A stretch of 7,674 nt of DNA from an uncultured Chlorobiaceae bacterium (GTDB lineage Bacteria > Bacteroidota > Chlorobiia > Chlorobiales > Chlorobiaceae). Every line of letters begins with the position of its first letter. Position 1 is the stretch's first letter. Where the stretch lies: assembly GCA_903904495.1 (NCBI GenBank), contig CAIVCU010000410.1:1-7674 (forward strand), in the 5' to 3' direction. Below the pieces are notes generated by a model that was given only the letters and a program-made list of their open reading frames with translations, was not told the origin of the DNA and made no database searches. The translations under genes and the position numbers were made by a program. Positions 1-6,274 of this stretch are shown in pieces.

Positions 1-198
1 GACCTCTACGTCTGTCTCGGTCTTGCATTTTTTGCCGCCGTCTGTATCATAGGCTTTTTCAACTTCTATATTTCCGTTGCGCTCGACCTGCCCTTCAAAA
101 GCCGTTTCCTGGAAATGGTTGGCCTGAGCTTTACCGTTGCAGCCCTGAGTTTTCTAGCTGGTTACGCAATACGCTTCGCCTTCGGCATAGTAATTTAA
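1..198 (+). CDS. C-terminal part of a membrane protein, probably VIT1/CCC1-like
   Basis: Frame 1 is open from the window edge to a TAA at 196-198, giving the last 65 residues of a protein that starts outside the window. The fragment is strongly hydrophobic, with two likely membrane helices (about residues 3-24 and 44-63) joined by a short polar loop containing DLPFKSRFLEM. A C-terminal pair of helices joined by a PFK-RFLEM-type loop resembles the end of VIT1/CCC1 family proteins, which move iron or manganese across membranes and are sometimes fused to a rubrerythrin-like domain. That family call is from memory of the pattern, and the diagnostic N-terminal part is missing. What is secure is that a real membrane protein ends here, 16 bases before a GC-rich hairpin and convergent with the kinase gene on the other strand. 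Confidence 0.6.
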   Translation, partial: DLYVCLGLAFFAAVCIIGFFNFYISVALDLPFKSRFLEMVGLSFTVAALSFLAGYAIRFAFGIVI

Positions 199-213
199 AG
201 CTCCCCCCCGATC

Positions 214-233
214 CCCCTCACACCCGTGAGGGG
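214..233. terminator. GC-rich hairpin after the membrane protein gene
   Basis: CCCCTCAC (214-221) and GTGAGGGG (226-233) are perfect complements around a 4-base loop. The hairpin begins 16 bases after the TAA of the upstream gene in a convergent junction, a natural place for a terminator. No T-tract follows on either strand (AATAAAA on +, C/G-rich on -), so it is not a textbook intrinsic terminator and may be a 3'-end stabiliser. A C7 tract (203-209) precedes it. A similar C/G hairpin at 6132-6149 also comes just before heptamer repeats, so this may be part of a repeated element. Confidence 0.4.
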
Positions 234-265
234 AATAAAACCCTCAGCCCTGCACTATCTTTCTT

Positions 266-293
266 CACTGCCCACTGCCGATTGCCGACTGGA
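266..293. repeat. Heptanucleotide repeats, B type (four imperfect units)
   Basis: Four 7-bp units in register: CACTGCC, CACTGCC, GATTGCC, then a decayed GACTGGA. They match the CNACTGC arrays at 6206-6223 and 6275-6358, and share the 13-mer ACTGCCGATTGCC with the former. The array is preceded by CTTTCTTCACT (259-269), a motif that recurs next to the A-type arrays at 334-344 and, with one extra T, at 6385-6396. It lies in the convergent junction between the membrane protein and kinase genes. No coding capacity is credible. Confidence 0.8.
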
Positions 294-312
294 AATTGCA
301 GACTGTTTTAAT

Positions 313-333
313 CTCAGCACTCAGCACTCAGCA
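313..333. repeat. Heptanucleotide repeats, A type (three perfect CTCAGCA units)
   Basis: Three perfect tandem CTCAGCA units, followed by CTTTCTTCACT and preceded by CTGTTTTAATC (303-313). The array overlaps the 3' end of the minus-strand kinase gene: read on that strand the unit is TGCTGAG, and the last in-frame TGA (316-314) is the stop codon. The repeat therefore encodes the final V-L-S-A-E-C of that protein. Four more perfect units lie inside the carboxyltransferase gene at 5858-5885, and a CTCAGAA variant lies at 6371-6384. Confidence 0.9.
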
Positions 334-1870
334 CTTTCTTCACTACCCCCTCTACATCCACAGCCTCCGCCGTATTAATGTTTATACTTACCCCATCCTC
401 CTCCCTCGTCAACGCCTCCTGCATTTCAAGCTGCGACATAAGCACTGCAACATCAGCTTCCGAAGCATCATTTCCCGTCAGATATCGCTTCTGCACTCTT
501 TCCTTGAGTACCTCTATTGGTGCATGAAAATGTAAAATCCTGCATTCACAATGAAACCGCCGGGCTGCTTCAATGAACATCTGCCGGGTTTCAGCTTTCA
601 GAAAAGTCGCATCCACAATGATTCTCAATCCTTCCTCAATGCAGAGCGTGGCCACATCAAGCATTTGTTTATAAGTCTGAAGACCCATCTCTTCCGAATA
701 GAGTGAATCCTTTGTAGTATTGTCACTCCTCTCAAGCTGTTTGAGCCCGGCCAGCCTTTTCCTCTCAATATCCGAGCGGATGTGCACACTTCCGATTCTT
801 TGGGCAATCTCAATAGCCAGCGTTGTTTTTCCGCTTCCCGAAACTCCACAGGTTAGAACCAATAAGGGCTTTTGTTTACATGTGAATCGCTCTGCAAGTT
901 GGAGGTACGAAAAGTGCTCCTCTAGAATCCTTTTTTTTGTGCTTTCGTCTGTGGTCTGAACGTAGCGGATGGCAGTTACTTTTGCTCTTACCATAGCCCT
1001 GTAGACAGCATAAAATCTGAGAAGAGTCAGTGCGCTGTAATCCCCGGTTTCCGTCAGATAGTTGTTTAAAAACCTCCAGGCAAATGCTGGGTATCCGGCA
1101 TGTTCAAGATCCATGAAAAGAAAAGACAGATCGCTGATGACGTCGATTTTGCTGAGATTCTCATTGAACTCGATACAGTCAAAAATAAATATCCGGTTCT
1201 TCCACCAAACCATATTGCCAGTATGCATATCTCCATGGCACTGCCGGATAAAACCTTTGTGCTGTCTCAACTCAAAAAGAGAATAAAGGCGTTGATGTTC
1301 CCTTAAGGTCCACTCTTTTACTTCAGCAAGCCTCGTTGCTTCACCCCTGTTCGAGGCCACAGGTTCCGTATGGATGAAATTGGCGAGAATCGGCTTGATA
1401 AGATTCAGAGGGTGTCCAAACCCGGTTTCTGCCTTGACAGCGGGAATGCTTTGATGAAATTCAGCTACCAGGGTTGCAAGGCTGTCGATATGTCTAATAT
1501 TGATCAATCCGGAGGAGAGCATCCTGTCGAGCTCCATTGTTCTGTCAAAACGCACCATTTTAACAGCATAGTCGATAACTTCTCCCTCACGGTCAACAAA
1601 AAAAGCGTTATCCGATTGGGCAACCGGCACTACTGCGAGGTAAATCTCAGGGCACAGCCTTCTGTTGAGGCGAAGCTCCTCATTGCAGAAATGTCTGCGT
1701 TTCTCAAGAGTTGAAAAATCAAGAAACCCCAGGTTCAGAGGCTTTTTAACCTTGTAGGCATATGAATCTGTCAGAAATATCCAGGAAATATGGGTTTCAA
1801 CAACTTCGATCGTTCCAGCAGCATCCGGGTAAGCTTCTCTGCGGCTCAATGCCTCAACTAATGGTTCCAT
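314..1870 (-). CDS. Fused APH-family kinase and P-loop kinase
   Basis: This 518-residue protein joins two kinase-type domains. Residues about 1-330 look like the aminoglycoside phosphotransferase fold: H212-G-D-x-H-x-x-N219 is the catalytic loop and F-D231-C-I-E-F the metal-binding aspartate. Residues about 335-515 are a P-loop kinase: Walker A GVSGSGKTT at 342-350, RSD at 365-367 and IVDATF at 418-423. This arrangement matches the COG2187 plus COG0645 two-domain proteins found in many bacteria. Despite the APH label, these are not established resistance enzymes and the substrate is unknown. The ATG at 1870 is preceded by AGGAG (1879-1875) four bases away, which supports the start. There is no signal peptide, so it is probably cytoplasmic. 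The last six residues and the TGA are written by the CTCAGCA array, so the C-terminus may differ from that of relatives. It is divergent from the stress-protein gene across a 121-base gap. Confidence 0.9.
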   Translation of the reverse strand: MEPLVEALSRREAYPDAAGTIEVVETHISWIFLTDSYAYKVKKPLNLGFLDFSTLEKRRHFCNEELRLNRRLCPEIYLAVVPVAQSDNAFFVDREGEVIDYAVKMVRFDRTMELDRMLSSGLINIRHIDSLATLVAEFHQSIPAVKAETGFGHPLNLIKPILANFIHTEPVASNRGEATRLAEVKEWTLREHQRLYSLFELRQHKGFIRQCHGDMHTGNMVWWKNRIFIFDCIEFNENLSKIDVISDLSFLFMDLEHAGYPAFAWRFLNNYLTETGDYSALTLLRFYAVYRAMVRAKVTAIRYVQTTDESTKKRILEEHFSYLQLAERFTCKQKPLLVLTCGVSGSGKTTLAIEIAQRIGSVHIRSDIERKRLAGLKQLERSDNTTKDSLYSEEMGLQTYKQMLDVATLCIEEGLRIIVDATFLKAETRQMFIEAARRFHCECRILHFHAPIEVLKERVQKRYLTGNDASEADVAVLMSQLEMQEALTREEDGVSININTAEAVDVEGVVKKVLSAEC

Positions 1871-1991
1871 AGCGCTCCTGTGCTTGATCTCCGCTAAAAC
1901 AAACGAATAGATTAGGTTGAAAAAAAGTGTAAATTAAAAGTTTGTAGCAGGGCAATGCTGTTCGTCATTCTTAACGAATCACCCCACGCCT
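1871..1991. promoter_or_regulatory. Divergent intergenic region, probable promoters for kinase and stress protein
   Basis: This 121-base A/T-rich gap separates two divergent starts and should carry promoters for both. The best minus-strand candidate is TTTACA followed after 16 bases by TCTATT. On the plus strand TTGAAA occurs near 1917 but lacks a convincing -10 box at standard spacing. A small inverted repeat, TTCGT (1961-1965) and ACGAA (1974-1978), ends 13 bases before the stress-protein ATG and could be an operator or a leader hairpin. AGGAG at 1875-1879 (read on the minus strand) is the ribosome binding site of the kinase gene. No Shine-Dalgarno is visible before 1992. The promoter calls are weak. 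Confidence 0.3.
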
Positions 1992-2456
1992 ATGATCCAT
2001 CTTTCAAAGATACTCTGTCCGACTGATTATTCCTCGACATCGGATAACGCTGTACGTTATGCTGTAGACTTTGCACGTAAAGTCGGTGCGCATGTCAGGT
2101 TCATCCATATCATGACTTCAGGAAATCCTGTAGCTAAAATTATTCCTGCACAGGACGGCGCCGAAGTTCCAATAGAAGAGGATGATGTTCTTCCTGAAAG
2201 TTTTTCCAGTATCCTGATGGCGGAAAAACAGAAAGGACTGAGTGCCGATATACGTGTTCTTAAAGGAGATGCGCCAAAGGTCATAGCCGCGCAGGCAGCC
2301 TCCTGGGGTGCCGATCTCATTATCATGGGCTCACACGGCAGGAGCGGTCTGGAGCGGCTTATCATGGGCAGCGTGGCTGAGGAGGTATTCCGCTCTTCCG
2401 ACATCCCCGTTTTGCTGGTTAAACAGGATGCAGTCAAAAAAATTCTTTCTGATTAA
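1992..2456 (+). CDS. Universal stress protein, UspA family (ATP-binding type)
   Basis: At 154 residues this is a normal single-domain Usp. It opens with a beta strand ending in I-L-C-P-T-D12-Y-S, where the aspartate contacts the nucleotide in the family. Near the C-terminus it has the G-2X-G-9X-G-S motif: G113-SH-G116, nine residues, G126-S127. That motif marks the ATP-binding class, as opposed to UspA-type members that lack it. The C-terminal strand IPVLLVK fits the dimer-forming edge strand. Usp proteins are cytoplasmic dimers linked to starvation, redox or energy stress; the specific role cannot be read here. The ATG at 1992 gives the expected N-terminus although no Shine-Dalgarno is visible. 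The fumarase start follows 42 bases later on the same strand with no terminator between, so the two may be cotranscribed. Confidence 0.95.
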   Translation: MIHLSKILCPTDYSSTSDNAVRYAVDFARKVGAHVRFIHIMTSGNPVAKIIPAQDGAEVPIEEDDVLPESFSSILMAEKQKGLSADIRVLKGDAPKVIAAQAASWGADLIIMGSHGRSGLERLIMGSVAEEVFRSSDIPVLLVKQDAVKKILSD

Positions 2457-2498
2457 TAATCAATCGTATCAGTTCATATAACTTTTGTGTTACCGGTT

Positions 2499-4031
2499 AT
2501 GAAAAACTTCAGGGAATCAATTCTTACGCTTATTACCGAAACATCGGCAAACCTTCCGAGTGATGTCCGATGTTCGATTGCTGACGCCATTGAAAAAGTG
2601 GATCCAGACTCTCAGGCAGGCCTTGCCATGTCAACCATATCAGTCAATATCGATATGGCTGTCGACAATATCTCGCCGATCTGCCAGGATACCGGTATGC
2701 CGACCTTTTTCATCCATACCCCTTCAGGTGTCGATCAACTTCAGATGAAAAGGGATATAGAGCAAGCTATTGAGGAGGCCTCAGTCACCGGTAAACTTCG
2801 TCCCAATGCTGTTGATGCCATCACAGGCAAAAACTCAGGCAATAATCTCGGCTTTCATTTTCCGGTTATCCACTTTGAACCATGGGAAAAAGAGGATATT
2901 GAGGTTAAGCTCATCCTCAAGGGAGGAGGCTGCGAGAACAAAAATATCCAGTACTCCCTGCCTGCGGAGATTCCCGGCCTCGGCAGTGCTTCCCGTGATC
3001 TTGATGGAGTGCGCAAATGCATGCTCCATGCAGTCTTTCAGGCTCAGGGTCAAGGCTGCAGTCCCGGCTTTATTGGTGTTGGAATCGGTGGTGACCGTAC
3101 CAGCGGATTTGATCTTGCCAAACAGCAGCTGTTGCGGAGAATTGACGACCGCAACCCCGACAGTGAGCTCGACAGCCTGGAACAGTATATTCTTGAAAAA
3201 GCCAATACGATGGACATCGGTCCCATGGGGTTCGGCGGAAAAGCCACTCTTCTTGGCTGCAAGATTGGAAAATCACACAGGGTTCCTGCAAGCTTTTATG
3301 TCTCTATAGCGTATAACTGCTGGGCATATCGGAGGCTTGGCATCCTCATCGATCCGAAATCCGGCTCCATCAGCAGCTGGCAGTACCGTGACGCCGATGA
3401 GATCAAACGTATGGCAAAAGGAGAAGGTATGCCATTGACTGGCAGAGAGGTCACGCTTCAGGCTCCGGTCACTGATGAGGAGATTCGCGCTCTCAAGGTT
3501 GGCGATGTTGTTCTCATCAACGGTGCCATGCACACTGGACGTGATGCTTTCCACCACTATGTCATGCACCATGATCTTCCTGGATCTATTGATACAGAAG
3601 GTGGTATTCTTTTCCATTGCGGTCCTGTTGTGATGAAAAATGATGACGGCTCCTATCGGGTTACAGCCGCAGGGCCTACAACATCAAGCCGCGAAGAGCC
3701 ATATCAGGCCGATGTGATTAAAAAACTTGGCTTGAGGGCAATTATCGGCAAGGGAGGAATGGGGCCTAAAACCCTCAAAGGTCTGCAGGATCATGGCGCA
3801 GTCTATCTCAATGCCATTGGAGGCGCTGCCCAGTACTATGCTCGTTGTATTGAAAAGGTAACCGGTGTGGATTTTCTCGAGGAGATGGGTGTTCCTGAAG
3901 CGATGTGGCATTTAGAGGTCAAATCATTTCCAGTGATTGTCACGATGGATGCTCATGGAAACAGCCTGCACAACCGGATTGAAGAGGATTCGTTCAATCA
4001 GCTCAGTACCTTCGCCGAAGACACTCACTGA
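2499..4031 (+). CDS. Fumarate hydratase, class I (iron-sulfur), fused alpha and beta domains
   Basis: The 510-residue protein interconverts fumarate and malate using an oxygen-sensitive [4Fe-4S] cluster. Residues about 1-290 form the alpha (TtdA/FumA N-terminal) domain. Three cysteines at family positions can bind the cluster: C62 in ICQDTG, C187 in GQGCSPGFIGVGIGG and C274 in YNCWAYRR. KGGGCENK (141-148) is also typical. Residues about 315-495 form the beta domain, with NGAMHTGRDAFHH, FHCGPVV, AAGPTTSSRE and GKGGMG. Many bacteria encode these domains as two subunits; here they are one chain. In a reductive TCA cycle the enzyme would run from malate to fumarate. ATG 2499 (MKNFRESIL) is preferred; an in-frame GTG at 2487 would add four residues, and neither has a clear Shine-Dalgarno. 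It lies between a stress protein and a biotin-dependent carboxyltransferase. The general symbol would be fumA or fumB, but the choice would be arbitrary. Confidence 0.95.
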   Translation: MKNFRESILTLITETSANLPSDVRCSIADAIEKVDPDSQAGLAMSTISVNIDMAVDNISPICQDTGMPTFFIHTPSGVDQLQMKRDIEQAIEEASVTGKLRPNAVDAITGKNSGNNLGFHFPVIHFEPWEKEDIEVKLILKGGGCENKNIQYSLPAEIPGLGSASRDLDGVRKCMLHAVFQAQGQGCSPGFIGVGIGGDRTSGFDLAKQQLLRRIDDRNPDSELDSLEQYILEKANTMDIGPMGFGGKATLLGCKIGKSHRVPASFYVSIAYNCWAYRRLGILIDPKSGSISSWQYRDADEIKRMAKGEGMPLTGREVTLQAPVTDEEIRALKVGDVVLINGAMHTGRDAFHHYVMHHDLPGSIDTEGGILFHCGPVVMKNDDGSYRVTAAGPTTSSREEPYQADVIKKLGLRAIIGKGGMGPKTLKGLQDHGAVYLNAIGGAAQYYARCIEKVTGVDFLEEMGVPEAMWHLEVKSFPVIVTMDAHGNSLHNRIEEDSFNQLSTFAEDTH

Positions 4032-4083
4032 CTATGCATTGCAGAGAGTCCCATTTTCATTAAGGAAGAGATATCAGGTATTG

Positions 4084-4125
4084 ATCCCTGGCTTATAAGC
4101 ATAAGTGCTCTATAACGTCAGGGAT
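4084..4125. repeat. Inverted repeat enclosing a 10-bp palindrome
   Basis: ATCCCTG (4084-4090) and CAGGGAT (4119-4125) are exact complements 28 bases apart. Directly inside the left arm is the perfect palindrome GCTTATAAGC (4091-4100). An A/T-rich run (ATTATTTCTTTATT) follows the right arm. The structure lies about 50 bases after the fumarase stop and about 55 before the carboxyltransferase start. It could be a weak fumarase terminator, an operator or a leader structure. The loop is long for a terminator, so the function is open. Confidence 0.4.
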
Positions 4126-4143
4126 ATTATTTCTTTATTCACC

Positions 4144-4158
4144 AACAATTGCATTGTT
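4144..4158. promoter_or_regulatory. Small inverted repeat upstream of the carboxyltransferase gene
   Basis: AACAAT (4144-4149) and ATTGTT (4153-4158) are perfect complements separated by TGC, 21 bases before the ATG at 4180. The size and place would fit a regulator half-site pair or a short 5'-leader hairpin. A/T-rich arms of six bases arise easily by chance, so this is only a candidate. Confidence 0.2.
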
Positions 4159-4179
4159 TAACCGCAAAGAGCAGGATAT

Positions 4180-6120
4180 ATGAAAAAAATAAGATTTATG
4201 GACGTCTCCTTTCGTGACGGTTTTCAGTCATGTTTTGGCGCCAGGGTAAAGACCGAAGATTTTCTTCCCGCACTGGAAGCTGCAGTTCATGCTGGTACCG
4301 ACAATTTTGAGATAGGTGGTGGCGCCCGTTTTCAGAGTCTTTACTTTTATTGCGAAGAAGACGCATTTGCCATGATGGATGCTGCCCGTAAAATCGTCGG
4401 ACCCGAAATCAACCTTCAGACCCTGTCGCGCGGAGCGAACGTGGTCGGTCTGGTGTCACAATCCAGGGATATTATTGATCTACATGCCCGACTGTTTAAA
4501 AAACACGGAATTACAACCATAAGGAATTTTGATGCCTTGATGGATGTCCGCAATCTTGCATACTCAGGTCAATGTATCCATGATGCAGGACTTCGGCATC
4601 AGGTAGTCATTGCTATGATGGGTCTTCCTCCCGGATTGACAGAAACCTATTGTCACACACCGCAGTTCTATCTCGACAAACTGCAGGAAATACTTGATGC
4701 CGGAATCCCTTACGACAGTGTTGCCTTCAAGGATGCTTCAGGAACGACGACACCAGCTGTTGTCCATGAGACCATTAAAGGCGCAAGAAAGATGCTTCCC
4801 GCAGGTACTGAAATCGAGTTCCATACCCACGATACAGCAGGCATGGGCGTCGCATGCAACTATGCTGCGATTGAAGGCGGTGCCGATATTATCGATCTCT
4901 CAATGGCTCCGGTCAGCGGTGGCACAGCAGCTGTAGACATTCTCACCATGTGGCAGCGGCTCCGTGGTACCGGTTACACCCTTGATATCGATCATGAAAA
5001 ATATCTTGAAGTCGAGGCTCTTTTTATCAATCAGATGTATAAATATTACATGCCGCCCGAAGCCACAGCGGTCAATCCTGTTATCTCATTTTCTCCCATG
5101 CCTGGTGGAGCCCTGACGGCAAATACACAGATGATGCGCGACAACAATACACTTCATCTCTTGCCCGAAGTCATAAAAAACATGCGTGAAGCCGTTGTTA
5201 AAGGCGGCTACGGATCATCGGTTACCCCTGTTTCCCAGTTCTACATCCAGCAGGCATTTGCCAATACCATACAGGGTCCCTGGAAAAAGATCACCGACGG
5301 ATATGGCAAAATGGTGCTCGGCTATTTCGGCCATACCCCGGCTAAGCCCGATCCTGAGGTTGTCCGTCTGGCATCCGAGCAGCTCGGCCTTGAACCGACA
5401 ACGGAAGATGTTCACGATATCAATGACCGCAATCCAGAGCTCGGCATACCCTATAACATATCCCTTCTCGAGAAAGCCGGTCTTCCTCAGACTGAAGAAA
5501 ATATTTTTATCGCCGCAACATGCGGTGCCAAAGGGATAGCGTTTCTCCAGGGTGATTGCGCCACAGGTATCCGGTACAAGGCTGATATTGCAGTCGAAAT
5601 CAAAGCAAAAACAAGAGCAGAGGTTGTGGCTGCCTACCATGAAGCGCACAAGCACGATATCCATCAGGAGGAGGTCAACAAAAGGCTTGTCGATCTCTTT
5701 TCAAAACTGAACCCGCAGCAAGCTCTTGCGCCATCTTCTACCGGCTCAAAAGTTATCTCGATGGCGGGTAATTTTACCGTCTTCGTCGACGGCGCCCCCT
5801 TCACGGTTACCTTTGCCGAAGGCTCTTCAGTGAACCCCCAACCATCTTCGACCCCCCCTCAGCACTCAGCACTCAGCACTCAGCACTCCCCATCTGAGCA
5901 CTCAGATGGAACACCCGTCCTCGCCGTCATGCCCGGCAACGTACACGCTATTTCAGTCAGCGTCGGCGATGAGGTAAAAGAAGGAGAAGAGGTAGCTGTT
6001 ATAGAGGCAATGAAGATGGAAAACCCGGTCAAAGCACCCTGTGCAGGTAAAGTGCTCACCATCACCGCCCAAAAAGGCGGAACAGTATCAATGGGCGAAG
6101 TAATGATGACAATCGGATAG
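4180..6120 (+). CDS. Biotin-dependent carboxyltransferase with C-terminal biotinyl domain (OadA/PycB-like)
   Basis: The 646-residue protein has a carboxyltransferase TIM barrel (about 1-300), a PycA/OadA conserved region (about 310-510), a low-complexity linker (about 549-577) and a biotinyl domain (about 578-646). Metal and active-site residues are visible: R12-D13 in FRDGFQS, K184 in AFKDASG, and H215 and H217 in FHTHD. The biotin lysine is K612 in EAMKMEN, 34 residues from the end, as usual. The sequence has RDGFQS where pyruvate carboxylases have RDAHQS, and GGGARFQSLYFY where they have WGGATFD, so it belongs to a separate subfamily, often named only 'biotin attachment protein'. Pyruvate is the default substrate, but another 2-oxoacid is possible. 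No biotin carboxylase or sodium-pump subunit is in view. AGGA (4173-4176) lies only 3 bases before the ATG. The linker contains a 7-bp tandem repeat whose copy number sets the frame of the biotinyl domain. Confidence 0.9.
   Translation: MKKIRFMDVSFRDGFQSCFGARVKTEDFLPALEAAVHAGTDNFEIGGGARFQSLYFYCEEDAFAMMDAARKIVGPEINLQTLSRGANVVGLVSQSRDIIDLHARLFKKHGITTIRNFDALMDVRNLAYSGQCIHDAGLRHQVVIAMMGLPPGLTETYCHTPQFYLDKLQEILDAGIPYDSVAFKDASGTTTPAVVHETIKGARKMLPAGTEIEFHTHDTAGMGVACNYAAIEGGADIIDLSMAPVSGGTAAVDILTMWQRLRGTGYTLDIDHEKYLEVEALFINQMYKYYMPPEATAVNPVISFSPMPGGALTANTQMMRDNNTLHLLPEVIKNMREAVVKGGYGSSVTPVSQFYIQQAFANTIQGPWKKITDGYGKMVLGYFGHTPAKPDPEVVRLASEQLGLEPTTEDVHDINDRNPELGIPYNISLLEKAGLPQTEENIFIAATCGAKGIAFLQGDCATGIRYKADIAVEIKAKTRAEVVAAYHEAHKHDIHQEEVNKRLVDLFSKLNPQQALAPSSTGSKVISMAGNFTVFVDGAPFTVTFAEGSSVNPQPSSTPPQHSALSTQHSPSEHSDGTPVLAVMPGNVHAISVSVGDEVKEGEEVAVIEAMKMENPVKAPCAGKVLTITAQKGGTVSMGEVMMTIG
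5858..5888 (+). repeat. CTCAGCA heptamer array inside the carboxyltransferase linker
   Basis: Four perfect tandem CTCAGCA units (5858-5885) plus a partial CTC lie in frame in the carboxyltransferase gene and encode PQHSALSTQHS. The array is identical in unit and orientation to the three units at 313-333. It directly follows a C7 run (5852-5858) and is followed by a 20-bp palindrome. Three units equal seven codons, so only changes by three units keep the frame. Losing one unit leads to TAA at 5975-5977; gaining one leads at once to the TGA at 5895-5897. Both stops come before the biotin lysine codon at 6013-6015. Confidence 0.9.
5890..5909. repeat. Perfect 20-bp inverted repeat next to the in-gene heptamer array
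   Basis: CCATCTGAG (5890-5898) and CTCAGATGG (5901-5909) are exact complements around CA. The centre, CTGAGCACTCAG, is made of the same letters as the A-type heptamer in both orientations, which suggests the hairpin arose from or with the repeat. It is translated as part of the linker (PSEHSDG). In single-stranded DNA it could form a hairpin and promote slippage in the adjoining array; that role is an inference. Confidence 0.8.
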
Positions 6121-6131
6121 ACCACATCCCC

Positions 6132-6149
6132 GCCCCCTGCATAGGGGGC
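6132..6149. terminator. GC-rich hairpin after the carboxyltransferase gene
   Basis: GCCCCCT (6132-6138) and AGGGGGC (6143-6149) pair perfectly around GCAT, starting 11 bases after the TAG. This is a likely transcript end or 3' stabiliser for the carboxyltransferase gene. There is no T-tract on either side, so termination by this element alone is not certain. It merges directly into inverted B-type heptamers that could form a larger, competing fold (6149-6223). The hairpin at 214-233 occupies the same position relative to its own heptamers. Confidence 0.45.
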
Positions 6150-6223
6150 AGTTGGCAATCGGCAGTCCGCAGGTGAGGACCGGAAACAGTAGCCGCCAAC
6201 TGCCTACTGCCGATTGCCAACTG
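6149..6223. repeat. 18-bp perfect inverted repeat built from B-type heptamers
   Basis: CAGTTGGCAATCGGCAGT (6149-6166) is the exact reverse complement of 6206-6223, with a 39-base spacer. The left arm carries B-type units in the opposite orientation to all other B units in the window (GGCAGTT, GGCAATC, GGCAGTC), and the right arm carries them in the usual one. GCCAACTGCC at 6195-6204 can also pair with 6147-6156, so two foldings compete. In RNA this would be a long stem in the 3' UTR of the carboxyltransferase message. It may be a repeat duplicated in inverted form, or a small non-autonomous element. Confidence 0.85.
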
Positions 6224-6274
6224 TCATTTCGAACTGCAAGTGAGAAATCTGTTTTAAATCCCAGCCCCATTGCC

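Noticed and set aside
1370..1714. A 114-codon plus-strand open frame opposite the kinase gene
   Set aside because: Antisense to the conserved APH domain and with no recognisable features of its own.
314..1870. An antibiotic resistance gene, because of the APH motifs
   Set aside because: The fusion to a P-loop kinase and the overall pattern match the uncharacterised COG2187/COG0645 family, not known aminoglycoside-modifying enzymes.
2487..2498. GTG at 2487 as the fumarase start
   Set aside because: It adds only MLPV and has no Shine-Dalgarno; the ATG at 2499 gives a natural N-terminus. It cannot be fully excluded.
2770..3309. A 179-codon open frame in another frame of the fumarase gene
   Set aside because: It lies wholly inside a clear fumarase with all family motifs; its translation shows no domain and has the look of an out-of-frame shadow.
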